Assembly (NCBI GenBank): GCA_020402865.1
Contig: JADBYT010000006.1
Coordinates: 186,001-250,000 of the forward strand
Reading direction: 5' to 3'
Length of the DNA: 64,000 bases
Source of the DNA: Bacteroidota bacterium
GTDB taxonomy: Bacteria > Bacteroidota > Bacteroidia > Palsa-965
Shown: positions 1-9,269 of the stretch, piece by piece
How the letters are laid out: every line of letters starts with the position of its first letter
Numbering within the stretch: the stretch's first letter is position 1
Notes under the pieces: model-generated
Seen by the model: the letters and a program-made list of their open reading frames with translations, nothing else
Database searches by the model: none
Told to the model about the DNA's origin: nothing
Translations under genes and position numbers: made by a program

Positions 1-3000
1 GTAGCTGGTTCCGAAAAACATAAAGTTAAACGGAATAGCAAGGTTCTGCCAGCCACCGTCATCAAGTGTACCTGATGAAAGCGGAGTAACAGCTACACCT
101 GCGTTGGCAAGTGTGGTTACGCCTGAGCCAGGAGTAGGAATCAGTGTATAAGGAATAACAGCTCCGGTGTATGAAGTTGTTGTAGCAGCGGCAGCTTGCA
201 ATTGTGAGTTTCCGCCATTGCAGATAGCTGCCGGTGTTGCGGTTACAGCACTAAAGCTGGGCGATTCGGCTACTGTAATAGCAGCTGTTGCTGTGTTTAC
301 GCAGCCGTTAGCATCGGTACCGGTAACTGTATAGGTTGTGGTTGCAGCCGGGTTGGCAGTTACGTTTGCACCAGTTGTGGCCGACAAACCTGTTGCAGGC
401 AACCAGGCGTATGTTGATGCTCCGCTTGCTGTAAGTGCTGCCGGGCTTCCGGCCGGAACGCAGATTGTACCGGTTGAAGGTGTAACGGCAACTGAGGGAA
501 GAGCATTAACACTAACTGTAAATTGTGAGGTTGTTGCTGATAAACCGCTCGATGTACAAGTAACTGTAACCACATAATATGTGGTAGCAGTAAGCGGTCC
601 GGTTGCCTGTGTGTTCGATGTACCGAGCAATGTGGTATAAGGTCCGCCGTTGGTTGTTGCTGATGCCCACTGATAAGTGATGCCGCCACCAGACGAAGAT
701 CCGGAAAGTGTAAGTGTAGTTCCCAGGCCTGAACAAACAGATGTAACACCTGTAATGCTTCCGGCTGTAGGTGTTCCGGTGCAACCATTAATAATGTATG
801 CTCCGATATCATTATCCGGTGTACGGGGAGCACAGTTAAGATCTGCTGTAATGTAAGCCGGAGGTGCTGTTCCCACACTGTTCAGTGCAATTGTACCGGC
901 TCCGAGATCGGATACAGGATTAATAAACAAAGGATCTAATGATACTGAGTTTGCATCCATCCCAACCATAGCAGCTTGCCAGTTGGCAAGAGTTGTGTAA
1001 GTTACCGCAGCACCCTGACCCAGGAAGCCCGTAACACCGGCATCAGCAGCCAGATAAAGATCATTATAGTTGGAAACAGTGCCTGTATTACCAATTGCTG
1101 TTGCAGTAGGTGTTACATATACAAAGTGACGGGCAACGCCGGTTTGCGCAGGAGTGAAGTTGGCAAAGATGTTGTTTTGCACAGTGTAAATCGGGCCGGT
1201 GGTTGTGCTTACCTCAAAAGCAGCACTGCTCAGGTTCAGAGAGCCGGATCCGTTAATGCTTACGCTGTTGTTGTAAATTTCATACGTCTGCGTGGTTGCT
1301 CCGCCTGTGCCGCTGATGAAAATACCTCTCAGCGTGCGGGTTGCGGTTGCAACACCGGTATAAGCAGAAGTGATTTCAGAAACAGCGTTGTTGAACACAC
1401 GAAGTGTATGTGTGCCGGTTGTCGTGTGCGACATCCGAATACCGGCAATACCGGTTGTTGAAGATGTGCTGATGTTGCGTACTGTTTGAATTCTATTGTT
1501 ACTTACAGTACTTGTTCCCTGAAAGGTATTGATAACAATACCATCGGTTTGTGCAGCATTGCCCGAAACGTTGCGGATGCTGTTGTTTGAAATGGTAAAT
1601 CCGCTCAGGTTGGTGGCAAGAATGCCATACGTTGCGCTTGTGCCGTTTCCAATATCGTTTGCCGTTGCCGGGTTTCCGATGGTGTTGAAGGTGGCGCAGT
1701 TGGTGCGTACAACTTGTGTATTAACATCGGGGAAAGCAGCATTGCTCAACAACTGGATACCTGCATACACATTGGTAATGCTGAAATCTCTGAATGTGTT
1801 GTTGGAATTAGCGCCGGTAGCGGCTGTTGGTATGGTTATTACGTTTGAAAAGAAACCACGGCTGCCGGTGTTTGCACGGTTCATGGTTACGGTAACGTTT
1901 GAAATAACGTTGTTGGTAGCACCATCAGTAGCCGAACTATTGTAGATACCTACGCCATGATCGACAGTTTGATTTCCAATGTTGCCACGGATATCAAGGT
2001 TGTTCAGGGTCACAAAGTCGGCTCCTACAAGTCCGAAAATCGGATCAACGTTGCTGGCGAGTGCTGTAGTGCTGGCCTGGTTGGCAATGGCACCTGCCGA
2101 CCCGCTGGCTCCGGCATAAGCAACAATGGCTGCGGTTGCCGATTTGGTGAAGGTGATTGTATTTGCAGCACTTGATCCTGCAACCGGCCCGATCAGAATC
2201 GGGAAGAAGTGGCTGCCGTTGGCTGCGGTAACATCATACTGGGCATCAACAAGGTTAAAGGTAACCGCACCCGAAATACCGCGATGGTTTACATCGGCTG
2301 CGGCTTCGTTCAGGTTGCGGTAAGTTTGTCCCACGCCTACATTGTAGGTGCCTCCGGCAAGCGGAGTGGGAGCTCCCGGTGTAAAACGGAAGTTGTAAGC
2401 CGGCCAGCGGTCGCTCTGCAGCGAACTGTTGCCTGTAAAAGACGACCCGGTTACAGCATCAATATACTGGCCGTTGCCGCCGGTTACGCTCTTGATACCA
2501 ATTGTTGCCGACTCTGACGTATTAAGTGTACCCGTTGGGGCGGCACCATACCAGAACTCAATTACACCGGTTGCTTCATACAACTTCACCTGATAGTTAA
2601 TGGTACGTGTGGATGTAAAATAGTACGAAAGCGAAGTCCACTGCATGGTGAACACCTGCGAGCCGGGTGTGCCTGTGGTTTGATACACAATGGCAGAAGA
2701 GCTAAGGTCGTCCCACCAGGGTGCAAGTACAGCTGCATTCGTGGTCGAATACAAATTGGGCGAAAACGCATCAAAAGCAGCCAGATTCGCCAGACTCAGC
2801 CAACCATTGGTAGATACCGACAGCTGTGTGTACGGTGCCGACAAATAGTTGAACGTAAATCCAATCGGGATGTTTTGCTGAAAAGCATCATCGCCTACAG
2901 CCGTGGAGGTCGTTCCGCCAACAATTGGCGTGTACGTTCCGGTAAACACAGATCGCGTCATGGCGAGCTGCGCCTGCACTGCTGTTGCCGAAATAACAAA

Positions 3001-3048
3001 CGCGGCAAGCAGTAACAGGCTCTTACATCGAACAGTAAATTTAATCAT
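1..3048 (-). CDS. Large secreted beta-helix/Ig-like surface protein (3' end outside window)
   Basis: The reading frame is open from the ATG at 3048 to the window edge, about 1016 residues, with no stop seen. Residues 1-26 form a signal peptide ending near TAVQAQ. An N-terminal beta domain (about 30-220) contains NGWLSLANL and WWDDL. A stretch rich in NN-x-I turns (about 250-600) follows, typical of right-handed parallel beta-helix proteins. Ig/PKD-like modules follow, each with a Cys (GVTSVCSG, TGTICVPAG). It is inferred to be an exported adhesin or cell-surface protein. A T9SS sorting domain would be expected beyond the window but is not visible. Substrate and partner are unknown. Confidence 0.85.
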   Translation of the reverse strand, partial: MIKFTVRCKSLLLLAAFVISATAVQAQLAMTRSVFTGTYTPIVGGTTSTAVGDDAFQQNIPIGFTFNYLSAPYTQLSVSTNGWLSLANLAAFDAFSPNLYSTTNAAVLAPWWDDLSSSAIVYQTTGTPGSQVFTMQWTSLSYYFTSTRTINYQVKLYEATGVIEFWYGAAPTGTLNTSESATIGIKSVTGGNGQYIDAVTGSSFTGNSSLQSDRWPAYNFRFTPGAPTPLAGGTYNVGVGQTYRNLNEAAADVNHRGISGAVTFNLVDAQYDVTAANGSHFFPILIGPVAGSSAANTITFTKSATAAIVAYAGASGSAGAIANQASTTALASNVDPIFGLVGADFVTLNNLDIRGNIGNQTVDHGVGIYNSSATDGATNNVISNVTVTMNRANTGSRGFFSNVITIPTAATGANSNNTFRDFSITNVYAGIQLLSNAAFPDVNTQVVRTNCATFNTIGNPATANDIGNGTSATYGILATNLSGFTISNNSIRNVSGNAAQTDGIVINTFQGTSTVSNNRIQTVRNISTSSTTGIAGIRMSHTTTGTHTLRVFNNAVSEITSAYTGVATATRTLRGIFISGTGGATTQTYEIYNNSVSINGSGSLNLSSAAFEVSTTTGPIYTVQNNIFANFTPAQTGVARHFVYVTPTATAIGNTGTVSNYNDLYLAADAGVTGFLGQGAAVTYTTLANWQAAMVGMDANSVSLDPLFINPVSDLGAGTIALNSVGTAPPAYITADLNCAPRTPDNDIGAYIINGCTGTPTAGSITGVTSVCSGLGTTLTLSGSSSGGGITYQWASATTNGGPYTTLLGTSNTQATGPLTATTYYVVTVTCTSSGLSATTSQFTVSVNALPSVAVTPSTGTICVPAGSPAALTASGASTYAWLPATGLSATTGANVTANPAATTTYTVTGTDANGCVNTATAAITVAESPSFSAVTATPAAICNGGNSQLQAAAATTTSYTGAVIPYTLIPTPGSGVTTLANAGVAVTPLSSGTLDDGGWQNLAIPFNFMFFGTSY

Positions 3049-3080
3049 GTGAGGGTTTAATTATGATTATTTATTCTGAT

Positions 3081-3117
3081 TCGGACAGATTGTCCGATTT
3101 TATATTTACGTAAATAT
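3081..3117. promoter_or_regulatory. Two adjacent palindromes upstream of the 3048 surface gene
   Basis: TCGGACA-gat-TGTCCGA (3081-3097) is a perfect 7+7 inverted repeat. Four bases later ATATTTACGTAAATAT (3102-3117) is a perfect 16-bp palindrome. Both lie 33-69 bp upstream of the minus-strand start codon at 3048, where dimeric regulators bind. No regulator is encoded next door, so the operator role is inference. Confidence 0.4.
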
Positions 3118-3456
3118 GAGCATTAACATTGAATTTACCCGTGCAGGATGCTTATTCTGCAAGAAATTCAAGCATTAACACAGTAAAACACACGGCTGAT
3201 TTTATAGCACGGCAGTTGTTGTAAAACATACAAGGCCTTAAAGCAGCATAGCTTTGATATGCACTTAATCAGTTCTTTAGCTTTCCAGACAAATGCCGGT
3301 TCAGGATATAAATCAGATCTTCAATGTCGCGTTGAACCGGCTTTTATGCAGTGAAAGCAGCCAAATAACCAGTGCAAAAAACTATCAAATTCCACAAGTT
3401 CAAAACTTGTATGGCTTGGGTTACGTAAATCAGTTTTAAAACTTTAATCTCAATCA
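3118..3456. other. Non-coding gap
   Basis: About 340 bp between the divergent genes at 3048 (minus) and 3457 (plus). I see no credible reading frame, RNA gene or strong hairpin. It should carry the promoter of the 3457 gene and perhaps part of the regulatory region of the 3048 gene. Confidence 0.4.
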
Positions 3457-3822
3457 ATGGCCGTTACAGCAATTGTTTTCGTGTACAATGCCGATGCAAA
3501 ACTTACCAGTGCCGCATTCGATTTTTTGCATAAAATAGTATCGCCATCTACATACCCGTGTAAACTCTGTGGTATTACTTATGGCAATTTTTCAATGGTG
3601 AAAGAATGGAAGGATTTCATCGCCACATTACCGCTGCCGGTAAAATTCCTTCACCGCGATGAATGGCTGCAACTTACCGGAAGAAAGGATGATACATTCC
3701 CTGCGGCATTTTTACAAAAAGACAATGCATATTCTCTCTGGATTGCCGCCGAAACAATGAACACGTTTGAATTGCCTGAACTGATGCTGTTTATACGCAG
3801 CCGGGAAAATGAACTTCGGTGA
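3457..3822 (+). CDS. Small conserved protein of unknown function with a CxxC motif
   Basis: A 121-residue soluble protein with no signal peptide or membrane segment. It begins MAVTAIVFVYNADAKL and contains a Cys-x-x-Cys pair (PCKLCGITYG, near residues 37-40) followed by an aromatic, charged segment (VKEWKDFIATL). I recall similar short proteins in Bacteroidota, sometimes labelled GTPase, but no P-loop is present here, so that label is not supported. The CxxC could bind metal or be redox active. It ends 94 bp before the next gene, which has its own promoter-like element. Function not assigned. Confidence 0.75.
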   Translation: MAVTAIVFVYNADAKLTSAAFDFLHKIVSPSTYPCKLCGITYGNFSMVKEWKDFIATLPLPVKFLHRDEWLQLTGRKDDTFPAAFLQKDNAYSLWIAAETMNTFELPELMLFIRSRENELR

Positions 3823-3888
3823 AACTGCTTTACACCCGCTTCGCAATTCCCTCACCGCAATTTCATTTTCAAACACGCTTGTTTCTCT

Positions 3889-3896
3889 TATCTTTA
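3889..3896 (+). promoter_or_regulatory. Putative -7 element (TATCTTTA) of the lamin-tail gene
   Basis: TATCTTTA resembles the Bacteroidota -7 consensus TAnnTTTG and lies 20 bp upstream of the ATG at 3917. It supports that start over the in-frame ATG at 3809. Confidence 0.4.
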
Positions 3897-3916
3897 CAGG
3901 AGAACCCTTAACCGGC

Positions 3917-6900
3917 ATGCGTTTCTGTAAATTTCTCCTGCTGCTGTTTGCCCTGCAGGCTGCCCCTGCGGCGGCTCAGATTACCGATAATTTTGGCGAC
4001 GGCGACTTTACCAATAATCCTACCTGGAGCGGCGACAACTCCATGTTTCTGGTAAACACCGGATTTCAGTTGCAACTCAATGGCACAGCCGCCGATACAT
4101 CCTACCTCTCTATGGCATCGCCTTTTATCGGCAATGCCGAGTGGCAGTTCTGGATTCGGCTCAACTTTGCGCCTTCTGACAACAACAATGCACGCTTTTA
4201 TGTAGTGGCTGACGTGGCCAACCTGAGCGGCCCGGTAAACGGCTATTACGTGCGCCTGGGCGAAAACGGCTCATTTGACAGTGTTGATTTGTGGGAACAA
4301 AGCGGCACCACACACACTAAAATTATTGATGGTATTCCGGCGCACTGTGCGGCCACAAACAATGTATTGCGCATCAAACTCACCCGCGACAATGCCGGGC
4401 TTTGGAACCTGTATTCCGATACGCTTGGCGGTAATACATTTCTGCCCGAAGGCTCGGTAACCGATAACACACACACCACCTGCAACTACATGGGTATGTG
4501 GTGCAAATACACCGTATCAAACATTACCCGTTTTTACTTTGATGATATTTACGCCGGCCCGATTATCGTTGATACTACTGCCCCCCTGCTTGTTTCGGCC
4601 ACAGCACTTTCAGCCACGCAGCTTGATGTGCTGTTTAACGAACCGGTGAGCCTTGCTACTTCACAAAACACCGCCAACTACAGCGTAAACAACAGCATCG
4701 GCGCTCCTGCCACTGCCCTGCGCGACGGAACCAACCCTGCGCTGGTGCATCTAACTTTTGCAAACAGCTTTGTAAACGCCACAAACTACACACTCAGTGT
4801 TACGGCTGTGGAAGATGCAAGCGGAAATGCCATTACCTCAGCCACAACCGGTTTTCAGTGGTTTGCCACCATTGCAGCCGGATTCCGCGATGTGGTGATT
4901 AATGAAATAATGGCCGATCCTTCGCCGCAGATTGCCTTGCCCAATGCGGAATTTGTGGAACTCTTCAACCGCACCGCAAACAACTTCAACCTCACAGGCT
5001 GGCAGCTTACCGATGGTTCTTCTACGGCTACGCTGGGCAACCACGTTATTCCCGGCGGCGGATACCTCATACTCTGCGCCAATGCCGATACGGCCTTGTT
5101 CAGTCCGCTTGGCCCTACACTCGGCCTGAGCAGTTTTCCCTCCATCAACAATGCCGGCGATTTGCTGGCCCTGACCGACGGCACCAACGCCATCGACTCT
5201 GTGCGCTTCGACATAAGCTGGTACCGCGATGCATCGAAAGACGACGGGGGCTGGGCACTAGAGCTGATCAATCCCGCACTCGGCACTGGCTGCGCACCTT
5301 CGGGCAACTGGATTGCTTCTACAAACAGCCTTGGCGGCACACCCGGCGTACAAAACAGCGTGTTCAACAGTTCGCCCGATGTAACTGCGCCGCAATTGCT
5401 TTACGCCTATGCCGCAGACAGTGTGCATGTAATTCTCTGCTTCAACGAAGCCATTGATCCGGCACAATTGCTGCTGCTCAGCAATTACAGCATAAACAAC
5501 AGCATTGGCACACCCGTTTCGCTCAGCTACGATACAACCACCCTGCAGTGTGTTACACTTACATTGGGCACAGCACTGCAAAACCAAATTGCCTACACCG
5601 CCACATTCAACAATCTGGCCGACTGCGCAGGCAATGTCATTACCGCAAACACGGCCGTTTTCACTTACTACATTGTGCAAACCTACGATGTAGTAATTAA
5701 CGAAATTATGGCCGACCCCGATCCGCCACAGGATTTGCCCAATCAGGAATATGTAGAACTGCACAATACCACGCCCTATCTCATTTATCTCGACGGCTGG
5801 CAATTTACCGTGGGCAGCACCACACGCACAATAACCAATGCCTGGCTGCCGGCCAATGGCTACATTGCTGTGGTTGACGACGCCGCACCCGGTCAGTTCG
5901 GAAGCATTAACCTCACCGCAATGAGCAGCTTCCCGTCAATCACCAACACATCAGGCACCATTACACTGCGCACCAATCGCGGACTGCTGCAACACAGCGT
6001 TAGCTACAGCGACAGCTGGTATGTGGATGCATCAAAAGCCGGCGGCGGCTGGTCGCTTGAACAGATTGATCCGCTCAATCCATGCGCAGGTGCCGTTAAC
6101 TGGCGTGCCGCAGCAACTGCCGATGGCGGCACACCCGGCGCACAAAACAGCAACTACGCACAAAATCCCGATGCACTTGCACCGGCACTGCTGCGTGTAT
6201 CAGTGCTCGCGCCCGACAGCATCCGCCTCTTTTTCTCCGAACCGACAGACAGTGCTTCGGCAGCCGATATTTCCCGCTACACAATCAGCAACAGCGTCGG
6301 AACACCGCTGCAGGTAAAGCCGCTCGGCAACGATTTCATGCGCGTGGATCTGAAGCTCAGCGCAGCCATTTCGGCCGGAATCATATACACGGTTACCGTT
6401 TCCACCCAGCTTACCGATTGTGTAGGAAATCCGGTAAACAGCAACACGGCCCCCTTTGCCCTGCCCGAACCGGTGGCCGCTAACGATATTGTGATAAACG
6501 AAATCCTGCCCGATCCGCTCGACGGTGGTGTGGATTTTGTGGAACTCTACAACCGCTCGCAAAAAGTAATTGATCTGGGTTCGATGGTGTTGTGTACGCA
6601 GGATACCATTGCCAATATACTGGAAGAAATAAACATCATTGCACCTGATGGTTACCTGCTTTTCCCGGGCGAATATGTGGTGCTGAGTGAAGACGGAAAT
6701 GCAGTAGCTGCACAGTATCCGGCCAACATAAACAGAAGCCGGTTGCTTGACATGAACAATATCCCGTCGATGAATATTGATGGTGATCTTGTAATTATTG
6801 CCGACACCGGTTTGCGCATCATTGACCGTTTGGTGTACAGCGGCGACTGGCATTTCGCATTACTCAACGAAACAAAAGGCGTAACGCTAGAACGCATCGA

Positions 6901-7330
6901 TACGGAGCGCCCCACGCAAGACGCCACCAACTGGCATTCGGCCGCCGAAACAGCAGGTTTTGGTACGCCCACACAACGCAACTCGCAATACAGCGCCGCA
7001 CCTGCCGATGATGGTGCAGTAACGCTTGGCAACACGATTTTTTCGCCCGATAACGATGGTTTTGAGGATGTGCTGAACATCGGTTTCAATTTCGACCGCC
7101 CCGGCTACGTAGCCAGCGTAACCATTTACGACGAGCGCGGCCGTTTGGTACGCACACTTGTGCGCAGCGAGTTGCTGGGCACCGAAGGCGGCACGTTTTC
7201 ATGGGACGGCATCACCGACGACCGCAACAAGGCGCGCAACGGGGCATATGTGGTGTACTTTGAAGCCTTCAACCCCAACGGCGATGTAAAGCGTTACAAG
7301 CGCGCGTGTGTGCTGGCGGAACGGTTGTAA
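3917..7330 (+). CDS. Secreted protein with three lamin-tail domains and a FlgD-like C-terminus
   Basis: 1137 residues. The start at 3917 gives a clean signal peptide (MRFCKFLLLLFALQAAPAAA, cut before Q); an in-frame ATG at 3809 would bury it. Order of domains: a laminin-G-like beta domain (about 22-215), Ig-like modules beginning TAPLLVSATALSATQLDVLF, and three lamin-tail domains starting near residues 325, 592 and 858. Each lamin-tail domain carries VINEI(M/L)xDP and later FVELxN or YVELHN. The Ig-like modules alternate with them. The C-terminus from about 1038 (FSPDNDGFEDVLNI ... GRLVRTLV ... NGAYVVYFEA) is FlgD-Ig/T9SS-like, so export by T9SS is inferred. Lamin-tail domains often occur in extracellular nucleases or adhesins; no catalytic domain is visible here. 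Confidence 0.85.
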   Translation: MRFCKFLLLLFALQAAPAAAQITDNFGDGDFTNNPTWSGDNSMFLVNTGFQLQLNGTAADTSYLSMASPFIGNAEWQFWIRLNFAPSDNNNARFYVVADVANLSGPVNGYYVRLGENGSFDSVDLWEQSGTTHTKIIDGIPAHCAATNNVLRIKLTRDNAGLWNLYSDTLGGNTFLPEGSVTDNTHTTCNYMGMWCKYTVSNITRFYFDDIYAGPIIVDTTAPLLVSATALSATQLDVLFNEPVSLATSQNTANYSVNNSIGAPATALRDGTNPALVHLTFANSFVNATNYTLSVTAVEDASGNAITSATTGFQWFATIAAGFRDVVINEIMADPSPQIALPNAEFVELFNRTANNFNLTGWQLTDGSSTATLGNHVIPGGGYLILCANADTALFSPLGPTLGLSSFPSINNAGDLLALTDGTNAIDSVRFDISWYRDASKDDGGWALELINPALGTGCAPSGNWIASTNSLGGTPGVQNSVFNSSPDVTAPQLLYAYAADSVHVILCFNEAIDPAQLLLLSNYSINNSIGTPVSLSYDTTTLQCVTLTLGTALQNQIAYTATFNNLADCAGNVITANTAVFTYYIVQTYDVVINEIMADPDPPQDLPNQEYVELHNTTPYLIYLDGWQFTVGSTTRTITNAWLPANGYIAVVDDAAPGQFGSINLTAMSSFPSITNTSGTITLRTNRGLLQHSVSYSDSWYVDASKAGGGWSLEQIDPLNPCAGAVNWRAAATADGGTPGAQNSNYAQNPDALAPALLRVSVLAPDSIRLFFSEPTDSASAADISRYTISNSVGTPLQVKPLGNDFMRVDLKLSAAISAGIIYTVTVSTQLTDCVGNPVNSNTAPFALPEPVAANDIVINEILPDPLDGGVDFVELYNRSQKVIDLGSMVLCTQDTIANILEEINIIAPDGYLLFPGEYVVLSEDGNAVAAQYPANINRSRLLDMNNIPSMNIDGDLVIIADTGLRIIDRLVYSGDWHFALLNETKGVTLERIDTERPTQDATNWHSAAETAGFGTPTQRNSQYSAAPADDGAVTLGNTIFSPDNDGFEDVLNIGFNFDRPGYVASVTIYDERGRLVRTLVRSELLGTEGGTFSWDGITDDRNKARNGAYVVYFEAFNPNGDVKRYKRACVLAERL

Positions 7331-7350
7331 CCCTTGTTATGTACAATGCT

Positions 7351-7389
7351 GCGAGAGGTTTCAGACGGCTATGCTGTAAAACCTCTTGC
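7351..7389. terminator. Possible hairpin between convergent genes
   Basis: An 11-bp stem with one mismatch (7351-7361 against 7379-7389, 17-nt loop) sits 21 bp after the stop at 7330 and about 90 bp from the convergent DUF2306 stop. It lacks a U-run, so terminator function is tentative. Confidence 0.35.
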
Positions 7390-7480
7390 AACACCTGGCA
7401 AAGTCTGTGACTTTCCACCAAAATGCTTCCGCGTGCGCTGCTAAAGCGAAACGAAGTTGAGCTTAGCATCCTCACTCTCG

Positions 7481-8128
7481 TTACATAGTCTCGGGCTGAT
7501 GCTCCTTACTCCCGCTCTTTATTCCCGCTCTGATCATCCATTCGGCAATCAGCAAATTAGGCACCCAGCCCAGCCACGCTACAATGCGATACACATCCAT
7601 AGGCGGCGGCGCAAAAGCAAACACAATTAAAAACTTCCATGCACGCAGTGTAAGCGCAGAAAGCGTGAGTGCAAAACTGCGTATCATAAATTTACGATGC
7701 CGCGCAATATCGCCCTTGCGAATGGCGGTATAAGCGCGCCACGTAGTATATAGCCAAAGCAGGGCAAGCAGCACAAACGCAAGCTGAGAGGTAATTCCAC
7801 CATTGGCAAACACACCCATAATCAATCCGGCCGGACCTGAAATGCAGAGCAGCACAATAATATATGCTTTGCCCATGCCTCTGTGCAGTTTGCGAAATCT
7901 CCCTGCGGGAAGAAACTGCGTAAACCCGGCAAATACAAGCACAAGACTGGTAAGCACGTGCGCATAAAACGCCGCACGCCACACACCGATGTGCATGACG
8001 TGTTGTTTAATTTGAAGAAAACCTTCTTCGGGGTTGAATGTAAAATGCGGCAGGGTAATGCGCACCATGAGGATGGTGAAAAAAGCCAGCAACATATAAA
8101 GCGTAATCTGAACGATTCTTCTGCGCAT
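7481..8128 (-). CDS. DUF2306 family integral membrane protein
   Basis: 215 residues with about six hydrophobic segments: near 7-25, 50-70, 88-108, 113-133, 150-170 and 180-200. The family-typical pattern is present: a first helix, then HxxxW and LHRGMGKAYI after the third segment. IARHRKFMIRSFALTLSALTL lies near residue 140, with conserved HR/HRK dipeptides facing the membrane. Members are widespread in Bacteroidota as probable membrane proteins of unknown function. It stands alone, convergent with the lamin-tail gene and divergent from the YARHG lipoprotein. Confidence 0.8.
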   Translation of the reverse strand: MRRRIVQITLYMLLAFFTILMVRITLPHFTFNPEEGFLQIKQHVMHIGVWRAAFYAHVLTSLVLVFAGFTQFLPAGRFRKLHRGMGKAYIIVLLCISGPAGLIMGVFANGGITSQLAFVLLALLWLYTTWRAYTAIRKGDIARHRKFMIRSFALTLSALTLRAWKFLIVFAFAPPPMDVYRIVAWLGWVPNLLIAEWMIRAGIKSGSKEHQPETM

Positions 8129-8326
8129 GAATAATGAATGTGTATTTCAAAAGTACAGAACCATTCATTTCGCGGGATATAAATAATGACAGGTGTTTCC
8201 TTTTCTGATTAAGTGTAAAGCGTTGGTGATTCACACGGCCAAATCATTTATTCACTCAAAACCACACTTATTCAATTCACCCCAACACCCGCAAGAAGAA
8301 TCACGGTTGATTCAGTGCGCATTATT

Positions 8327-8334
8327 TATATTCG
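8327..8334 (+). promoter_or_regulatory. Putative -7 element (TATATTCG) of the YARHG lipoprotein
   Basis: TATATTCG lies 20 bp upstream of the ATG at 8355, with TTG at 8307-8309 as a possible -33 element. The same octamer occurs upstream of the lipoprotein gene starting at 19651. Confidence 0.4.
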
Positions 8335-8354
8335 CTATACCAAACAAAAGCACC

Positions 8355-9173
8355 ATGCGTTTACTCAGCCTGCTTATCATTACCCTGCTTTCATTTTCGT
8401 GCGGCAACGCACCCAAACAAACTGATGCGACCGAACAAAAGTCGGAAAACCTTACCGTTCCCGAAGCATTGCGGGGCGATATCCGAAAAATAGGCGGCAC
8501 AAAAGCCACGGAGCAGGAACTCATCGAAAAAGCACTTCAGGCAATGACGGCAGGCGCTGATCCGCTGCTGGGCTGCTGGGTGGGTATGTTTGGTGAAAAC
8601 AAAATAAACATTTCCATCACCGAACGCACGGCCACAGAAGCAAAAGGCTTTACGGTATGTGCGGGCAATTTCCGCCCCATACGCGGCACGGTAAAAGCCG
8701 ATGGCGAAAACCGTTTTCTGCTGAGCATGGATGAGCCGGGCGACAATAAATACGACGGGCATTTTGAATTTGCAATTACACTTGGCGGCAGCCAGCCTTT
8801 GCTGAGTGGCACGTGGAAACCTTTTAAAACGGGCGTGGTGGCCAACCGCGAGTATTCGCTTACCAAAAAGAAATTTGTGTACAGCGCAGAGGCAGGCACT
8901 TATCCGCAGGCATCGGCACGCGAGCTTACGTATGAAGATGTAGAGAATCTGGGATCGGATGAACTGCGGGTAATGCGCAACGAAATTTATGCCCGGCACG
9001 GGTATTCATTCCGCGATAAAGCCATGCGCAATGTGTTTGATGCGCTGGAGTGGTACATCCCGATGGGCATTGATATCCGCCACCAGCTTACGGATGCCGA
9101 GGTAAAGAACATTTCGCTTATTTACCGTTATGAGAAATATGCCGAAGCAAATTACGACGATTACGGACGTTAA
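8355..9173 (+). CDS. YARHG-domain lipoprotein
   Basis: 272 residues from the ATG at 8355, chosen because it gives a lipoprotein signal peptide (MRLLSLLIITLLSFSCGNA, lipobox Cys at 17). An in-frame ATG at 8193 would add 54 unlikely residues. The middle part (about 75-180) is a beta-rich region of unknown fold. The C-terminus carries a YARHG domain: RVMRNEIYARHGYSF, then WYIP and YE.YA near the end. YARHG domains are extracellular modules of unknown role, often attached to lipoproteins or peptidases. The protein is probably anchored in the inner or outer membrane facing the periplasm. Confidence 0.85.
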   Translation: MRLLSLLIITLLSFSCGNAPKQTDATEQKSENLTVPEALRGDIRKIGGTKATEQELIEKALQAMTAGADPLLGCWVGMFGENKINISITERTATEAKGFTVCAGNFRPIRGTVKADGENRFLLSMDEPGDNKYDGHFEFAITLGGSQPLLSGTWKPFKTGVVANREYSLTKKKFVYSAEAGTYPQASARELTYEDVENLGSDELRVMRNEIYARHGYSFRDKAMRNVFDALEWYIPMGIDIRHQLTDAEVKNISLIYRYEKYAEANYDDYGR

Positions 9174-9240
9174 TTGCGCCGTTTAATCGGCCACTGATAC
9201 AAACTGGTCGTAAAAACGGAGGCCGGGCCGGGCAAAATGC

Positions 9241-9248
9241 TAACTTCG
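9241..9248 (+). promoter_or_regulatory. Putative -7 element (TAACTTCG) of the crotonase gene
   Basis: TAACTTCG matches TAnnTTTG at seven of eight positions and lies 21 bp before the ATG at 9270. It overlaps the alternative in-frame start at 9237, which argues for 9270. Confidence 0.45.
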
Positions 9249-9269
9249 CGCCGACTCATCTCTGTTTGC

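Noticed and set aside
5258-6853. Long antisense open frames (181 and 217 residues) opposite the lamin-tail gene
   Set aside because: They mirror the codon pattern of the sense gene, are Cys/Arg-rich without domains, and lack start signals.
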